DNA of 64,000 nt, from contig JBAYTR010000004.1 in NCBI GenBank assembly GCA_041675505.1, forward strand, positions 124,001 through 188,000, read 5' to 3'. The notes beneath the pieces were generated by a model that was given only the letters and a program-made list of their open reading frames with translations, made no database searches and was not told the origin of the DNA. Below are positions 52,573 to 61,531 of this stretch, one piece after another. Position 1 is the first letter of the stretch; each line of letters starts with the position of its first letter. A program made the translations under genes and the position numbers. This stretch comes from JAGPCK01 sp041675505. GTDB taxonomy: Bacteria > Bacteroidota > Bacteroidia > UKL13-3.

Positions 52573-54127
52573 TGGTGTCTTTATCGTTGGGATCAAGCTC
52601 CAGCACTTTGGTAAAAAAGGCCTTTGCCTGTGCTTTATCATTTTTGTAATAATAATGGAAACCGATGTAGCGGTTAGCTTCAATTAAATCGCGTTTGTAT
52701 TTAACCGGGTCGGTAGCCAGTTCAATCACCTTATCAAAATACGGCTTGGCTTTTCCTTCATCAGGTCTTTTCTCGAAACTTTGGTTGCAACGGCCACGGT
52801 AAATGTAGGCAGGCACATAGTTAGGAGAACCTTCTATAAGTTTTGCAAAACAGGTATCTGCTTTGCCGTACTGCTGAATGTTGTAATAGGAACGACCCTG
52901 ATTAAAATAATCAGTGAGGTTGTTAGATGTTTTAATTACGAGTAATTGCTCATAAGCCGCTGCAGCTTTAGCATATGCTCTGCCTTTGAAATGATATTCA
53001 GCAACGTAGCTGTATAGTTCAATGGCTAAAGTAGAGTCCATCTCAATGGCCTTTTTGAAAGCGGCATCGGCTTCAGCATCTTTACCTGATTTAAGCAACA
53101 ACTTACCCATGTATTCGTAGTCACCTGTGCGTATTTTAGCAGGTGCCACTTTCGACATAAATTTCTCCATCGCAGTTACTCCTTCTTTTACACTGTCAAT
53201 CTCGCAGGCGGAATAACCCAGCATACGGTACAGGTAAATATTATCGGTTCCGGCTTTTTCAATTTCTTTCGACTCTATGTACGCGTTTTTATAGTCTTTA
53301 TTGGTAACAAGGAATGACGCATATCTGATTTGAGCATCAATACTTTTGTCAATCATTGATAAGTATTTTTTATACGACTCAATCGCTTTGGAAGTCTGGT
53401 TCATTTGAAAATACAAATCCCCCATGTCGCGGTAAATGGGAGCTAAACCTGCATCTATGGTGATGGCCTTTTCAAAATTAGGCAAAGCCTCACGGGTGTT
53501 GCGTGAACGCGTATACAGGTAACCTAATTTCCAGAAAGGTTTTGCGGTGGTTTTATCCAGTTCGGCTGTTTTTTCGAATTCACTTACTGCTTTGCCACCT
53601 TCTCCCATTTCAAGGTAGATACAAGCCAGCAGAAAATGTGCTTCGGCATTTACATTTTTCTTATCTGCAGCAATTACGCGGTTAATCAGAATTAAGGCGC
53701 CTTCAAGATTTTTTACTTCGAAAGATGACATGGCACGTGCAGTGTATTGCAACACCACATTATCTTTTTCTTTTTCTGCCATGGTCATGGCAGCTGCATA
53801 AAACTTACGTGCGCCATCTGCATCACCGTTTTCTCCAATATAAGCTCCGGTAGCGGCATTGGTTAAACTGTTGTTTACAGCGCCTATACCTTTGCTGAAT
53901 ATCTGCTTGGCCTCTTCCGTTTTTCCTGAACGAAGTGCTGCTTCTCCGGCCAGATAGTAATTAATTGAATTGAGCGGCTCTGAGTTGATTCGGTTTTGAA
54001 AGAACGCTTTGGCTTCTTCAAATTTTTCTACATCTAATGAACGAAGGCCGGTGGTTATGTCCTGAGCCTGCAATTGGAATACGGCAAAAAACAGGGCAAT
54101 AACTAAACTAAATCTGTACATCTTCAT
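52547..54127 (-). CDS. TPR-repeat secreted protein of the TonB cluster
   Basis: A 526-residue protein with a signal peptide (MKMYRFSLVIALFFAVFQLQ, cleavage after AQA-type site) and about a dozen TPR motifs throughout (for example AEAHFLLACIYLEMGEGGKA, AIELYSYVAEYHFKGRAYAK, ANRYIGFHYYYKNDKAQAKA). It probably scaffolds a complex in the periplasm. It is downstream of the PstS-like gene in the same direction, an arrangement common beside exbB-exbD-tonB in this phylum. A perfect -7 box (TATTTTTG) of its own lies 33 bp upstream. Confidence 0.82.
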   Translation of the reverse strand: MKMYRFSLVIALFFAVFQLQAQDITTGLRSLDVEKFEEAKAFFQNRINSEPLNSINYYLAGEAALRSGKTEEAKQIFSKGIGAVNNSLTNAATGAYIGENGDADGARKFYAAAMTMAEKEKDNVVLQYTARAMSSFEVKNLEGALILINRVIAADKKNVNAEAHFLLACIYLEMGEGGKAVSEFEKTAELDKTTAKPFWKLGYLYTRSRNTREALPNFEKAITIDAGLAPIYRDMGDLYFQMNQTSKAIESYKKYLSMIDKSIDAQIRYASFLVTNKDYKNAYIESKEIEKAGTDNIYLYRMLGYSACEIDSVKEGVTAMEKFMSKVAPAKIRTGDYEYMGKLLLKSGKDAEADAAFKKAIEMDSTLAIELYSYVAEYHFKGRAYAKAAAAYEQLLVIKTSNNLTDYFNQGRSYYNIQQYGKADTCFAKLIEGSPNYVPAYIYRGRCNQSFEKRPDEGKAKPYFDKVIELATDPVKYKRDLIEANRYIGFHYYYKNDKAQAKAFFTKVLELDPNDKDTKAAMANLK

Positions 54128-54159
54128 GTTTTGTTTTTTTGTATGTTGTAATGAGGTCC

Positions 54160-54167
54160 CAAAAATA
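54160..54167 (-). promoter_or_regulatory. -7 promoter box of the TPR gene
   Basis: Minus-strand TATTTTTG, a perfect TAnnTTTG, 33 bp before the ATG at 54127. No clear -33 element is seen; the upstream region runs into the PstS-like coding sequence. Confidence 0.4.
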
Positions 54168-54179
54168 AAGCCAAATGGC

Positions 54180-55121
54180 CTAATTCCCTGAATTCTCCTC
54201 TCCGGTTTTCACTTTAATAAGTCTTACCGGCATAGTAGCAGGCACTAAGCCCATTTTTAAAACTACGCGCTGCCCTTTTTCATTGGTCAAAAAACTACTG
54301 AAAGGAAAAAAGGCCATACTGCTTCTGGAAATGGCGTATATGTTTCGGGTAAGCGGATAATCCTGTGTGGCCAGATAGGCCTGCAACGGCTTGTGGAACT
54401 GTTGTGTTTTAGGATTCTCCACAGCCAATACTTTAATGCGGTTTAAAAAGCCACCAACGGTTGAATCATCGTGCTCGCTTATCCAACCCACACCAATAAA
54501 CCCGATGGCATTCTTATTCTTTTCAACGTAATCAATCACTTCCTCGCATGATTGCAGGGCAGAAAAAGTCGAGGGCAACTCGGTTTTACCTCCCATCAAT
54601 GAATCGCTGATGTGACGGATAATGCTGGAACGCGGGTGATCAAATACTACTTTTAAATCACCCCAATCGGTATCAGGGTAAAGGTCTTTCCACTGCATTA
54701 CCTTACCGCTGCATATATCAAGCAATTTTTGCCAGCCTATGTTCTCTGCTTTAAATTCTTTGTTTACCAGCACAGCAATACCATCAATAGCTATCTTAAC
54801 TTCATTCGTTACCAGATTTTGGCTTTTGAAATATTGCTTTTCCTGTTCATTGAGTGCTCGGGCCGAAATAATAAACCGAATACTGTCTTTCATCAGTGCA
54901 TCGAACAAATCGGGTTCAGCACCGTGTGTATCATAAATTTTGTTCGTGGCCTTTAAACCTTCATAAGCTATTTGCTCTGAATCAATGAGCGGACCAAGTG
55001 TATAGTCCACCATCACCTCGTCAAAACCAGGTCCCTGGTTTACAGGTGTGCGATTACAAAAAATGGCTGAGCTGCATACCACAACCGCCATTGTACCCAA
55101 AAACAGTTTATTCATCCTCAT
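54180..55121 (-). CDS. PstS-like phosphate-binding lipoprotein
   Basis: A 313-residue periplasmic binding protein of the PBP-like (PstS) domain family. The N-terminus MRMNKLFLGTMAVVVCSSAIFC carries a probable lipidation Cys. VDYTLGPLIDSEQIAYEGLK, RFIISARALNEQEKQYFKSQ, IAIDGIAVLVNKEF and GKVMQWKDLYPDTDWG match phosphate-binding proteins. No Pst permease genes are near; it is part of the TonB/ExbBD gene string. It overlaps the small membrane protein gene by 14 bp. Ligand assumed, not shown. Confidence 0.82.
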   Translation of the reverse strand: MRMNKLFLGTMAVVVCSSAIFCNRTPVNQGPGFDEVMVDYTLGPLIDSEQIAYEGLKATNKIYDTHGAEPDLFDALMKDSIRFIISARALNEQEKQYFKSQNLVTNEVKIAIDGIAVLVNKEFKAENIGWQKLLDICSGKVMQWKDLYPDTDWGDLKVVFDHPRSSIIRHISDSLMGGKTELPSTFSALQSCEEVIDYVEKNKNAIGFIGVGWISEHDDSTVGGFLNRIKVLAVENPKTQQFHKPLQAYLATQDYPLTRNIYAISRSSMAFFPFSSFLTNEKGQRVVLKMGLVPATMPVRLIKVKTGEENSGN

Positions 55122-55311
55122 GTTGTTTTACAATTCGCAATAACCTGTAGGTGCCATAAGCAAACACCACGGTGCCCAAGCCAATGCGTTGCCACAGTTC
55201 AAGAAACTCAAAGTCTTTGGGGCTAAAAATAATATATCCGCCAAGACCCGCGTACACAAGTACCATGGCGTAGCTAAAGTACCTGAGCATATCCGGAGTT
55301 TTGGCGGACAT
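55108..55311 (-). CDS. Small two-helix membrane protein of the TonB cluster
   Basis: A 67-residue protein with two hydrophobic helices (MLRYFSYAMVLVYAGLGGYI and LGTVVFAYGTYRLLRIV) and a charged tail. It lies between tonB (22 bp upstream) and the PstS-like gene (14-bp overlap) and is probably expressed with them. I do not recognise a named family; the position suggests a role with the ExbBD-TonB complex. Confidence 0.65.
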   Translation of the reverse strand: MSAKTPDMLRYFSYAMVLVYAGLGGYIIFSPKDFEFLELWQRIGLGTVVFAYGTYRLLRIVKQHEDE

Positions 55312-55333
55312 AAAATATGTTGTTTAAACTTGT

Positions 55334-56134
55334 TTAACGCAACTGGAACAAGAAGGGCAGGTTAAACTGAACCCTTACTGCTTTCCCGTTTTGTTTTCCG
55401 GCTTTCCAACCCGGCATTTTCTTTACTACATCAATGGCAGCTTCTTCACATCCCCAGCCAATTTTCTTGAGTGGTTTAATGTCAACAATACTACCGTCAG
55501 AGTTAACTACGAAAGAAAGTACCACACGTCCTTCAATGCCGTTTTCTTTAGCCAAAGGCGGGTACACCAGATTCTTTTGTATGAACTCCATCATTTTCTC
55601 CACTCCGCCCGGAAACTCAGGCATCTGTTCTACAATAAGCAAAGGAGCCTGTTCTTCTTCAATCACCACGTTTTCTACCGGTGCGTCATAAGAAACTGTA
55701 TCACCTTCCACATCCTGTGTTCCGATAACTGCCGTTTTAATTTCTTCAATTTCGGCTACTTCCTGATCTACTTCTTCATCGGGTTTAATTACCGGAGGGG
55801 TGAAGTTGACCTGTTTTAATTCAGGTAATTTAATTTCAGGTGGTGGCGGTGGTGGTTTTTTCTCATCCATTGGTGGTGGTTCCATCAATTTGGCTTCTGT
55901 GATTTTTTTCACCACCACATCCTCATCTTCTTTGGGAGTAAGCGCCTTAATAATGGCGGGAAGGTAGAAAGCAAGTACTATAGCCGATACTGCAATTAGA
56001 AATGCAGTAAGCATAGTTTTATTGTACGTGGTACGTATAACAAACGCACCGTAGTTTTTATTTCTGTTTTCAAATACCAGTTCCACCCTTTCAGGTGAAG
56101 TGGCATTATCCCAGGAGGCTTTTAAAATACTCAT
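55334..56134 (-). CDS. tonB: TonB-family energy transducer
   Basis: A 266-residue TonB. The cytoplasmic N-terminus (ELVFENRNKNYGAFVIRTTY) is the Bacteroidota type; a single TM helix at about 42-62; a Pro-rich periplasmic stretch (PPPMDEKKPPPPPPE near 92-106); and the C-terminal domain with PEFPGGVEKMMEFIQKNLVYPPLA and GIEGRVVLSFVVNSDGSI. It couples the ExbB-ExbD proton motor to TonB-dependent receptors. It follows two exbD genes by 8 bp. Confidence 0.92.
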   Translation of the reverse strand: MSILKASWDNATSPERVELVFENRNKNYGAFVIRTTYNKTMLTAFLIAVSAIVLAFYLPAIIKALTPKEDEDVVVKKITEAKLMEPPPMDEKKPPPPPPEIKLPELKQVNFTPPVIKPDEEVDQEVAEIEEIKTAVIGTQDVEGDTVSYDAPVENVVIEEEQAPLLIVEQMPEFPGGVEKMMEFIQKNLVYPPLAKENGIEGRVVLSFVVNSDGSIVDIKPLKKIGWGCEEAAIDVVKKMPGWKAGKQNGKAVRVQFNLPFLFQLR

Positions 56135-56142
56135 ACGTTTTC

Positions 56143-56685
56143 TTATTTAGTAGCTAAGCCTTCAATCATTTCTATTTCTTTGGGTGTGATGTCAACAATG
56201 GCATACGCTTTTATATCATTGATGTTCATCTCATCCAAAATGTCTACGATGTTACGGTATTTGGCATCCTTAAAAGGTTTAATCAGAATGGTTACACGCT
56301 CAGGCTCTCCCTTGGAGTTTACACGGCTTTCACATTCTTTCTTTTTAGTGATTATCACTTTACGTATTCCGTTAGGTCCGTAATTCGCTGATTCTACTTT
56401 TGGATCTTCAAAACCGAAGTAATAATATGCCCGTTTTTCACTGAGCAAAATGGTCATGGCGTTGGATGCTTTAATTTCCGGAGGATTGGGATTCTCAATC
56501 TGGTCATCCGGCATCATTACTTCCATGGCCTTGGGCTTGTTAAGGGTTGTGGTAAAGAGGAAGAAGGTGAGCAAGAGAAACGCCAAATCCACCATGGGGG
56601 TCATATCCACATGGGTAGAGTGTTTCTTACTTCTTATTTTCTTACCTTTTTTATTACCACCACCGGAGTCTTGTACTTCTGCCAT
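56143..56685 (-). CDS. exbD: ExbD/TolR-family protein (second)
   Basis: A 180-residue ExbD. After a basic Lys-rich N-terminus comes HVDMTPMVDLAFLLLTFFLF (about 25-44) with the proton-carrying Asp in the TM helix, then a periplasmic domain with an ILDEMNINDIKAYAIVDITP end. It is the downstream of two ExbD paralogues, 6 bp after the first; a tandem pair is usual in this phylum. Confidence 0.92.
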   Translation of the reverse strand: MAEVQDSGGGNKKGKKIRSKKHSTHVDMTPMVDLAFLLLTFFLFTTTLNKPKAMEVMMPDDQIENPNPPEIKASNAMTILLSEKRAYYYFGFEDPKVESANYGPNGIRKVIITKKKECESRVNSKGEPERVTILIKPFKDAKYRNIVDILDEMNINDIKAYAIVDITPKEIEMIEGLATK

Positions 56686-56691
56686 TGTGTA

Positions 56692-57294
56692 TTATTCCTT
56701 TTCTAAGGTTGTAATGAGGTTAAATTTATTTACTTTAACTCCTTCAGTCTGTAAAGTGGTTATTACCTGATCGACTATTTTATAGTCAGATTTAGCATCA
56801 CCTTTTATAGCATAACGGAAACCAATACCTAATCCGGTACGGGTTACCACGAGCCAGTCTTTTAATTCATTGTTGAGGGAGTCGCAGGGAATGCCTTCCT
56901 GAGTGATTTTTTGACGTTCATCAGAAGGCAAGGCAAGGAATGATTTCATTTTACTGAAAGGCATTCCAAAAGAGGAGGATATAGAGAACGTGGTCATTTC
57001 TTCCGGAGTAAGGTTGAGCCCTTTGGCTTCAGATAGTTTGCTGATAAGGTTGTAACGGGTATCTTGATTGTCCACGTTAAAAAATACCTTACCATCATTG
57101 CTAACTAAAAGCGTTACCAAGTTCTCTTCCTTTACCACCAAATCAGAGGTTGAACTGGGTGTATCTACAATTACCGGTTCAGGAGCTTTGAACTTAGCTG
57201 AGAGCATAAAAAATGTTACCAGCAGAAATGCCAAGTCAACCACGGGAGTCATGTCCAGCGTGGGCTTTTTACGATGTGGTTTAACTTTAGCCAT
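56692..57294 (-). CDS. exbD: ExbD/TolR-family protein (first)
   Basis: A 200-residue ExbD paralogue. TLDMTPVVDLAFLLVTFFML (about 13-32) contains the membrane Asp. The periplasmic part is longer than in the second copy, with an insert around residues 95-140 (SSSFGMPFSKMKSFLALPSD), so the two probably have different partners or form mixed dimers. It follows exbB by 20 bp. Confidence 0.9.
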   Translation of the reverse strand: MAKVKPHRKKPTLDMTPVVDLAFLLVTFFMLSAKFKAPEPVIVDTPSSTSDLVVKEENLVTLLVSNDGKVFFNVDNQDTRYNLISKLSEAKGLNLTPEEMTTFSISSSFGMPFSKMKSFLALPSDERQKITQEGIPCDSLNNELKDWLVVTRTGLGIGFRYAIKGDAKSDYKIVDQVITTLQTEGVKVNKFNLITTLEKE

Positions 57295-57314
57295 AATACT
57301 TTGTTTACTACGGA

Positions 57315-58115
57315 TTAGTTTTTAGAAGAAGCAAAGGTTTGTACAATGCTGAAACCTGCTTCGTCAATACCGTGAGTAAGTGTATCAATTTTATTGGTAA
57401 AGAAGTTGTAGAAAATTATCGCCAAAGCTGAAGTACCGATACCCAGAGCGGTATTGATCAACGCCTCAGAGATACCTAACGCCAACGCTTCAGCATTACC
57501 GCCACCTGATTCAGCCAGGGCTGCGAATGAACGAATCATACCCAACACTGTACCTAACAGTCCTAACAGGGTAGCTACGGAAGCCAACGTTGAAATTACA
57601 ACGAGGTTACGCTCCATCATAGGCATTTCCAGTTGAGTAGCTTCTTCAATGTCTTTTTGAATGGCTAGTATTTTTTTCTCTTTATCGAGTTCATTGTCTT
57701 TTTCCATTTCCTGGTATTTCACCAAACCGGCTTTGATTACGTTGGCTACTGAACCTTTTTGCTTGTCGCACTCAGCCATAGCGGTATTGATGTCGCGGCT
57801 GGAAAGAAGAGATTTAATTTTACGTACAAACTGACTTACGTTACCATTGCCTTTTGCTTTTCCTAAAGTAAGTAATCTCTCTACAAAGAATACCCACACC
57901 ATCAGGAAGCAGGAAATCAAAATAGGCACAACCAGACCACCGGTGTACACCATACCCATCATATTACCTGATTTAGGTGAGTGTTTGGTTTCAGGGTCAT
58001 TAAAGTTGTCAGGACTTCCTAATACAAAAAAGAAAATAATGAAAGCTACCAGAATGGTGGCAGGAATAACGATTGCGGCAAAATTGCCAACGTTAGATTG
58101 TTTTGAATTGCTCAT
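57315..58115 (-). CDS. exbB: MotA/TolQ/ExbB proton channel protein
   Basis: A 266-residue inner-membrane channel subunit. TM helices lie at about 14-32, 50-75, 165-190 and 210-235; the conserved block LATLLGLLGTVLGMIRSFAA and GISEALINTALGIGTSALAI is the TolQ/ExbB signature. It heads the exbB-exbD-exbD-tonB operon. A TATACTTG -7-like box and a half-palindrome shared with the heme-monooxygenase operator are just upstream, pointing to iron control. Confidence 0.92.
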   Translation of the reverse strand: MSNSKQSNVGNFAAIVIPATILVAFIIFFFVLGSPDNFNDPETKHSPKSGNMMGMVYTGGLVVPILISCFLMVWVFFVERLLTLGKAKGNGNVSQFVRKIKSLLSSRDINTAMAECDKQKGSVANVIKAGLVKYQEMEKDNELDKEKKILAIQKDIEEATQLEMPMMERNLVVISTLASVATLLGLLGTVLGMIRSFAALAESGGGNAEALALGISEALINTALGIGTSALAIIFYNFFTNKIDTLTHGIDEAGFSIVQTFASSKN

Positions 58116-58154
58116 ATTGTTTTATTTGTCGTTTTTATAGCTGTTTAAGGACTG

Positions 58155-58189
58155 CAAGTATAACAATCATTGATTTTATTTCTAAATAA
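58155..58189 (-). promoter_or_regulatory. exbB promoter with degenerate copy of the shared operator
   Basis: On the minus strand: TTATTTAGA (58181-58189, identical half-site), 5 nt, AATCAATGA (58167-58175; 5 of 9 to the perfect second arm), 4 nt, then TATACTTG (58155-58162; 7 of 8 to TAnnTTTG). Spacing equals that of the heme-monooxygenase promoter. The second arm is weak, so this could be a half-site or chance. Confidence 0.4.
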
Positions 58190-58285
58190 ATAAATTGTTA
58201 ATTATACCTTTCGTCTGAAACCATGTACTGAACGGGAGTGCGACAGGAATAGTATGTTTAATTATAAGGTTAGACCGTTTTAGCC

Positions 58286-58293
58286 TATTTTTG
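58286..58293 (+). promoter_or_regulatory. -7 promoter box of the ABC-F gene
   Basis: TATTTTTG matches TAnnTTTG, 17 bp upstream of the TTG start at 58310. No convincing -33 element is seen. Confidence 0.45.
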
Positions 58294-58309
58294 CCAAATT
58301 TTTTACACT

Positions 58310-60256
58310 TTGCTGACATTAAATAACATCACATTCGACTTCGGAAGCCGCGTTTTATACCAGAATGCCAACTGGCACATTAAGCCGGGCGAACGCATTG
58401 GTTTGGTGGGCCGTAACGGAACCGGAAAATCGACCCTGCTGCGCATCATTACCGGAGATTATGCCCCTACAGGCGGTAGCATCTCCAAACATAAAGACCT
58501 GACCATAGGCTTTTTCAATCAGGATTTATTGTCTCTTGAAATTAACGACAGTGTTTTAAACCTGGCCATGTCAGCCTTCAGCCGGCAAATGCAACTCATT
58601 AAAGAGATTGATGAGATAATTGCCAAACTGGAATACGACCACAGCGACCGCACCATTCAGCAAATGACTGATAAGCAGCAGGAACTGGACCATTTGGATG
58701 GGTACAGCATTCAGGCTAAAGCAGAGGAAGTGCTGGAAGGCTTAGGATTTAAAACCGCAGAACTGCACAAACCTTACAAACAATTCTCAGGAGGTTGGCG
58801 TATGCGAGCCATGCTGGCCAAACTTATTTTGCAAAACCCTGACCTGTTGCTGCTTGACGAGCCTACTAACCACCTGGACCTTCCCTCCATTGAGTGGCTG
58901 GAAGAATATTTGGAAGATTATGAAGGAACGGTAATTATTGTGTCGCACGACAGGTATTTCCTTGACCGCATGGTAACTAAAATTGCGGAAGTAGAATACC
59001 AGCGCATCAATCTTTACACCGGCAACTACTCTGATTACCTTATTGAAAAATCAGAGCGGGAAGAATTGCAACAGGCGCGTTTCGAAAACCAACAGAAGAT
59101 TCTTAAACAACAGGAACGTTTTATTGAACGTTTCCGTTCCAAAGCCTCCAAAGCTACTGCGGTACAAAGCCGTGTGAAAATGTTGCAAAAGATTGAACGC
59201 GTAGAGGCCGTGCAAAAGAACAATGCCAATGTGCACTTCAACTTTAACTTCAGTCAGGCTTCAGGTAAAATTGTAGAAGAGTTCAAAAACGTAAGTAAAT
59301 CCTACGGTGATTTGGATATTGTGCGCAATGCCACCATCAACATTGAACGCGGAGACAAGATTGCCCTTATCGGAGCCAACGGTTTGGGTAAATCTACCAT
59401 CCTGCGTATGATTGACGATTCAGAACCCTTTAGCGGAGAAATAATTCACGGCTATAACGTTAAGCAGGCCTTTTTTGCCCAGCACCAGCTGGAATCTTTA
59501 AAGCTCAACAATAACCTGCTGGATGAGTTGCTGGACCATGCCCCCATGAAAACCGAAAATGAACTGCGCACTGTTTTGGGCTGCTTTTTGTTTACAGGTG
59601 AAGACGTGTTCAAAAAAATAAAGGTGCTTTCAGGAGGAGAAAAAAGCCGGGTAGCTTTGGCCAAGGTGCTGTTATCAGATGCTAATTTCCTGTTGTTGGA
59701 CGAACCAAGTAACCACTTGGACATGCAAGCTGTTAACATTCTTATCAGTGCGCTGCAGGATTATAGAGGATCTTTGTTATTCATTTCTCACGATCGTTAT
59801 TTCATTTCCAAAGTGGCCAACAAAATATGGTACATTGAAAACAAGGAGCTGAAAGAATATCCGGGCACTTACCTGGAATATGAAGAATGGATGCTTAACC
59901 GCAAATGGAACGAGCGCGAGGAAGAAAGCAAAACAGGAGTAAAAAAACCTGCGGTGGTGGAACAAAAACCCGTTGCTGAAGTAAATGATACCAAAGAAAA
60001 ACAAAAGGCCCTTAAAAAACTGAACAATGAGTTTGCTGCTCTGGAAGAAAGTATTCAGCAGGTAACGGACCGTAAAAAAGAAATGGAAATGGTATTTACA
60101 CAACCCGAAGTAAGTAATGACGGGAATAAACTACGTACCCTGCAAATGGAATATGATGCGCTCAATACCCGTTTAGCTGAAATGAACGTTAACTATGAGC
60201 AACTTTTTAACCGCATTGTAGAATTAGAAAACGAACTTCAACAGGTTTCATCATGA
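58310..60256 (+). CDS. ABC-F family ATPase (translation factor type)
   Basis: A 648-residue soluble protein with two ABC cassettes and no membrane domain. Cassette 1: GLVGRNGTGKSTLL, signature QFSGGWRMRA, Walker B LLLLDEPTNHLD; cassette 2: ALIGANGLGKSTIL, LSGGEKSRVALA, FLLLDEPSNHLD. The linker (P-site tRNA-interaction motif, about 235-310) and a C-terminal coiled coil (about 560-645) fit the Uup/EttA-like group that acts on ribosomes. No ATG is available near the N-terminus; a TTG at 58310 is the likely start. The stop overlaps the next gene by 4 bp. Confidence 0.9.
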   Translation: MLTLNNITFDFGSRVLYQNANWHIKPGERIGLVGRNGTGKSTLLRIITGDYAPTGGSISKHKDLTIGFFNQDLLSLEINDSVLNLAMSAFSRQMQLIKEIDEIIAKLEYDHSDRTIQQMTDKQQELDHLDGYSIQAKAEEVLEGLGFKTAELHKPYKQFSGGWRMRAMLAKLILQNPDLLLLDEPTNHLDLPSIEWLEEYLEDYEGTVIIVSHDRYFLDRMVTKIAEVEYQRINLYTGNYSDYLIEKSEREELQQARFENQQKILKQQERFIERFRSKASKATAVQSRVKMLQKIERVEAVQKNNANVHFNFNFSQASGKIVEEFKNVSKSYGDLDIVRNATINIERGDKIALIGANGLGKSTILRMIDDSEPFSGEIIHGYNVKQAFFAQHQLESLKLNNNLLDELLDHAPMKTENELRTVLGCFLFTGEDVFKKIKVLSGGEKSRVALAKVLLSDANFLLLDEPSNHLDMQAVNILISALQDYRGSLLFISHDRYFISKVANKIWYIENKELKEYPGTYLEYEEWMLNRKWNEREEESKTGVKKPAVVEQKPVAEVNDTKEKQKALKKLNNEFAALEESIQQVTDRKKEMEMVFTQPEVSNDGNKLRTLQMEYDALNTRLAEMNVNYEQLFNRIVELENELQQVSS

Positions 60257-61527
60257 AAGTAAACATTCTTCTTATAGCATTTTCGCTTTTAGCTCTTACC
60301 TCATCTGCTCAGGCTCCCAAACAAATGAGGTATGATAACTTTATTTATGAAGATGCCATAAAAACTGTTGTACTTTACAAAGGTGGTGGAAATGACCCCT
60401 ACCCTGTTATTACTTTAGGTAGTGCTGAAACCCTGCAACTCAGTTTTGATGAACTGAAAACCAACAACGATTACTACCAATACACCTGGATTCACTGCAA
60501 CTCTAAATGGGAACCCACCAACCTTTCTCAAAACGAATACCTCACCGGCATGAACATGGATAACATTAACGATATCCGTTTTTCTACCAACGCCCTCACC
60601 CGTTATGTGCATTACAATGTTTTTCTGCCCAATGAAAACATGCGCCCGCGTTTAGCCGGCAACTACATCATCAAAGTATTTCGCAACTATGATGAAAACG
60701 ATGTAGTAATCACCCGCAGGTGTTATGTACTTAATCCTAAAGTAACGGTAAGCGCTACTGTTCGCCCGGCCACGCTGGCCCAGCACCGTTACACGAAACA
60801 AGAAATTGATTTTGAAATTAACTACAAGGGATACTTTATTCCACAACCTTATCAGGATTTAAAAGTGACCCTGTTGCAAAACAACCGCCTCGATAATGCC
60901 ATTACTGATTTAAAACCGCAGTTCATGACCAATGAGGTGTTGCAATACAACTATGAACAAGGCAACCTGTTTGAAGGTGGCAATGAATTCCGGTGGTTTG
61001 ACATCAGAAGTCTTCGCGGAGTGAGTCCTAACGTGCGGAGTAAAACCCGTGATACCGTTTACCATTGCCTGCTTAGTATTGATGAGAGCCGCGCTTCAAA
61101 AGTATACATGAACTGGATTGACTTTAACGGACGCAGAGTAATTGACAACAAAGATTTGGGCAACTCAGACGTAACCGGAGATTATGCCTGGGTAAACTTT
61201 TACCTGAGCAGCATGAGCAAAATGGCTGAAGGAGATGTATACCTGTTTGGCGAGTTTACGGATTGGCAGATTCAGGAGCAATACAAAATGCGCTACAACA
61301 AAAGCAAAATGCGTTATGAAACCGATTTATTGCTTAAGCAAGGGCGGTACGAATACATTTACGTAGTGCCCGATGAGAACAATAAACCCAATGAAACACC
61401 TTTGGAAGGTGCACATTTCGAAACCGAAAACGATTACCTCATTATGGTGTACCACCGCAACCAGCAATTTAATTTTGATGAACTCATCGGCATGTCGATG
61501 GTGAATTCAGGAGTATTAAAGCGTTGA
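60253..61527 (+). CDS. DUF5103 protein, type IX secretion plug-like
   Basis: A 424-residue secreted protein with a signal peptide (MKVNILLIAFSLLALTSSAQ) and the DUF5103 body: LQLSFDELKTNNDYYQYTWI, LTGMNMDNINDIRFSTNALT, YVHYNVFLPNENMRPRLAGN and, near the end, DVYLFGEFTDWQIQEQYKM, an early-set-like module. In Flavobacterium a DUF5103 protein plugs the SprA translocon on the periplasmic side. This agrees with T9SS sorting signals on other proteins in the window. It overlaps the ABC-F gene by 4 bp and precedes queA by 4 bp. Confidence 0.85.
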   Translation: MKVNILLIAFSLLALTSSAQAPKQMRYDNFIYEDAIKTVVLYKGGGNDPYPVITLGSAETLQLSFDELKTNNDYYQYTWIHCNSKWEPTNLSQNEYLTGMNMDNINDIRFSTNALTRYVHYNVFLPNENMRPRLAGNYIIKVFRNYDENDVVITRRCYVLNPKVTVSATVRPATLAQHRYTKQEIDFEINYKGYFIPQPYQDLKVTLLQNNRLDNAITDLKPQFMTNEVLQYNYEQGNLFEGGNEFRWFDIRSLRGVSPNVRSKTRDTVYHCLLSIDESRASKVYMNWIDFNGRRVIDNKDLGNSDVTGDYAWVNFYLSSMSKMAEGDVYLFGEFTDWQIQEQYKMRYNKSKMRYETDLLLKQGRYEYIYVVPDENNKPNETPLEGAHFETENDYLIMVYHRNQQFNFDELIGMSMVNSGVLKR

Positions 61528-61531
61528 TTAC

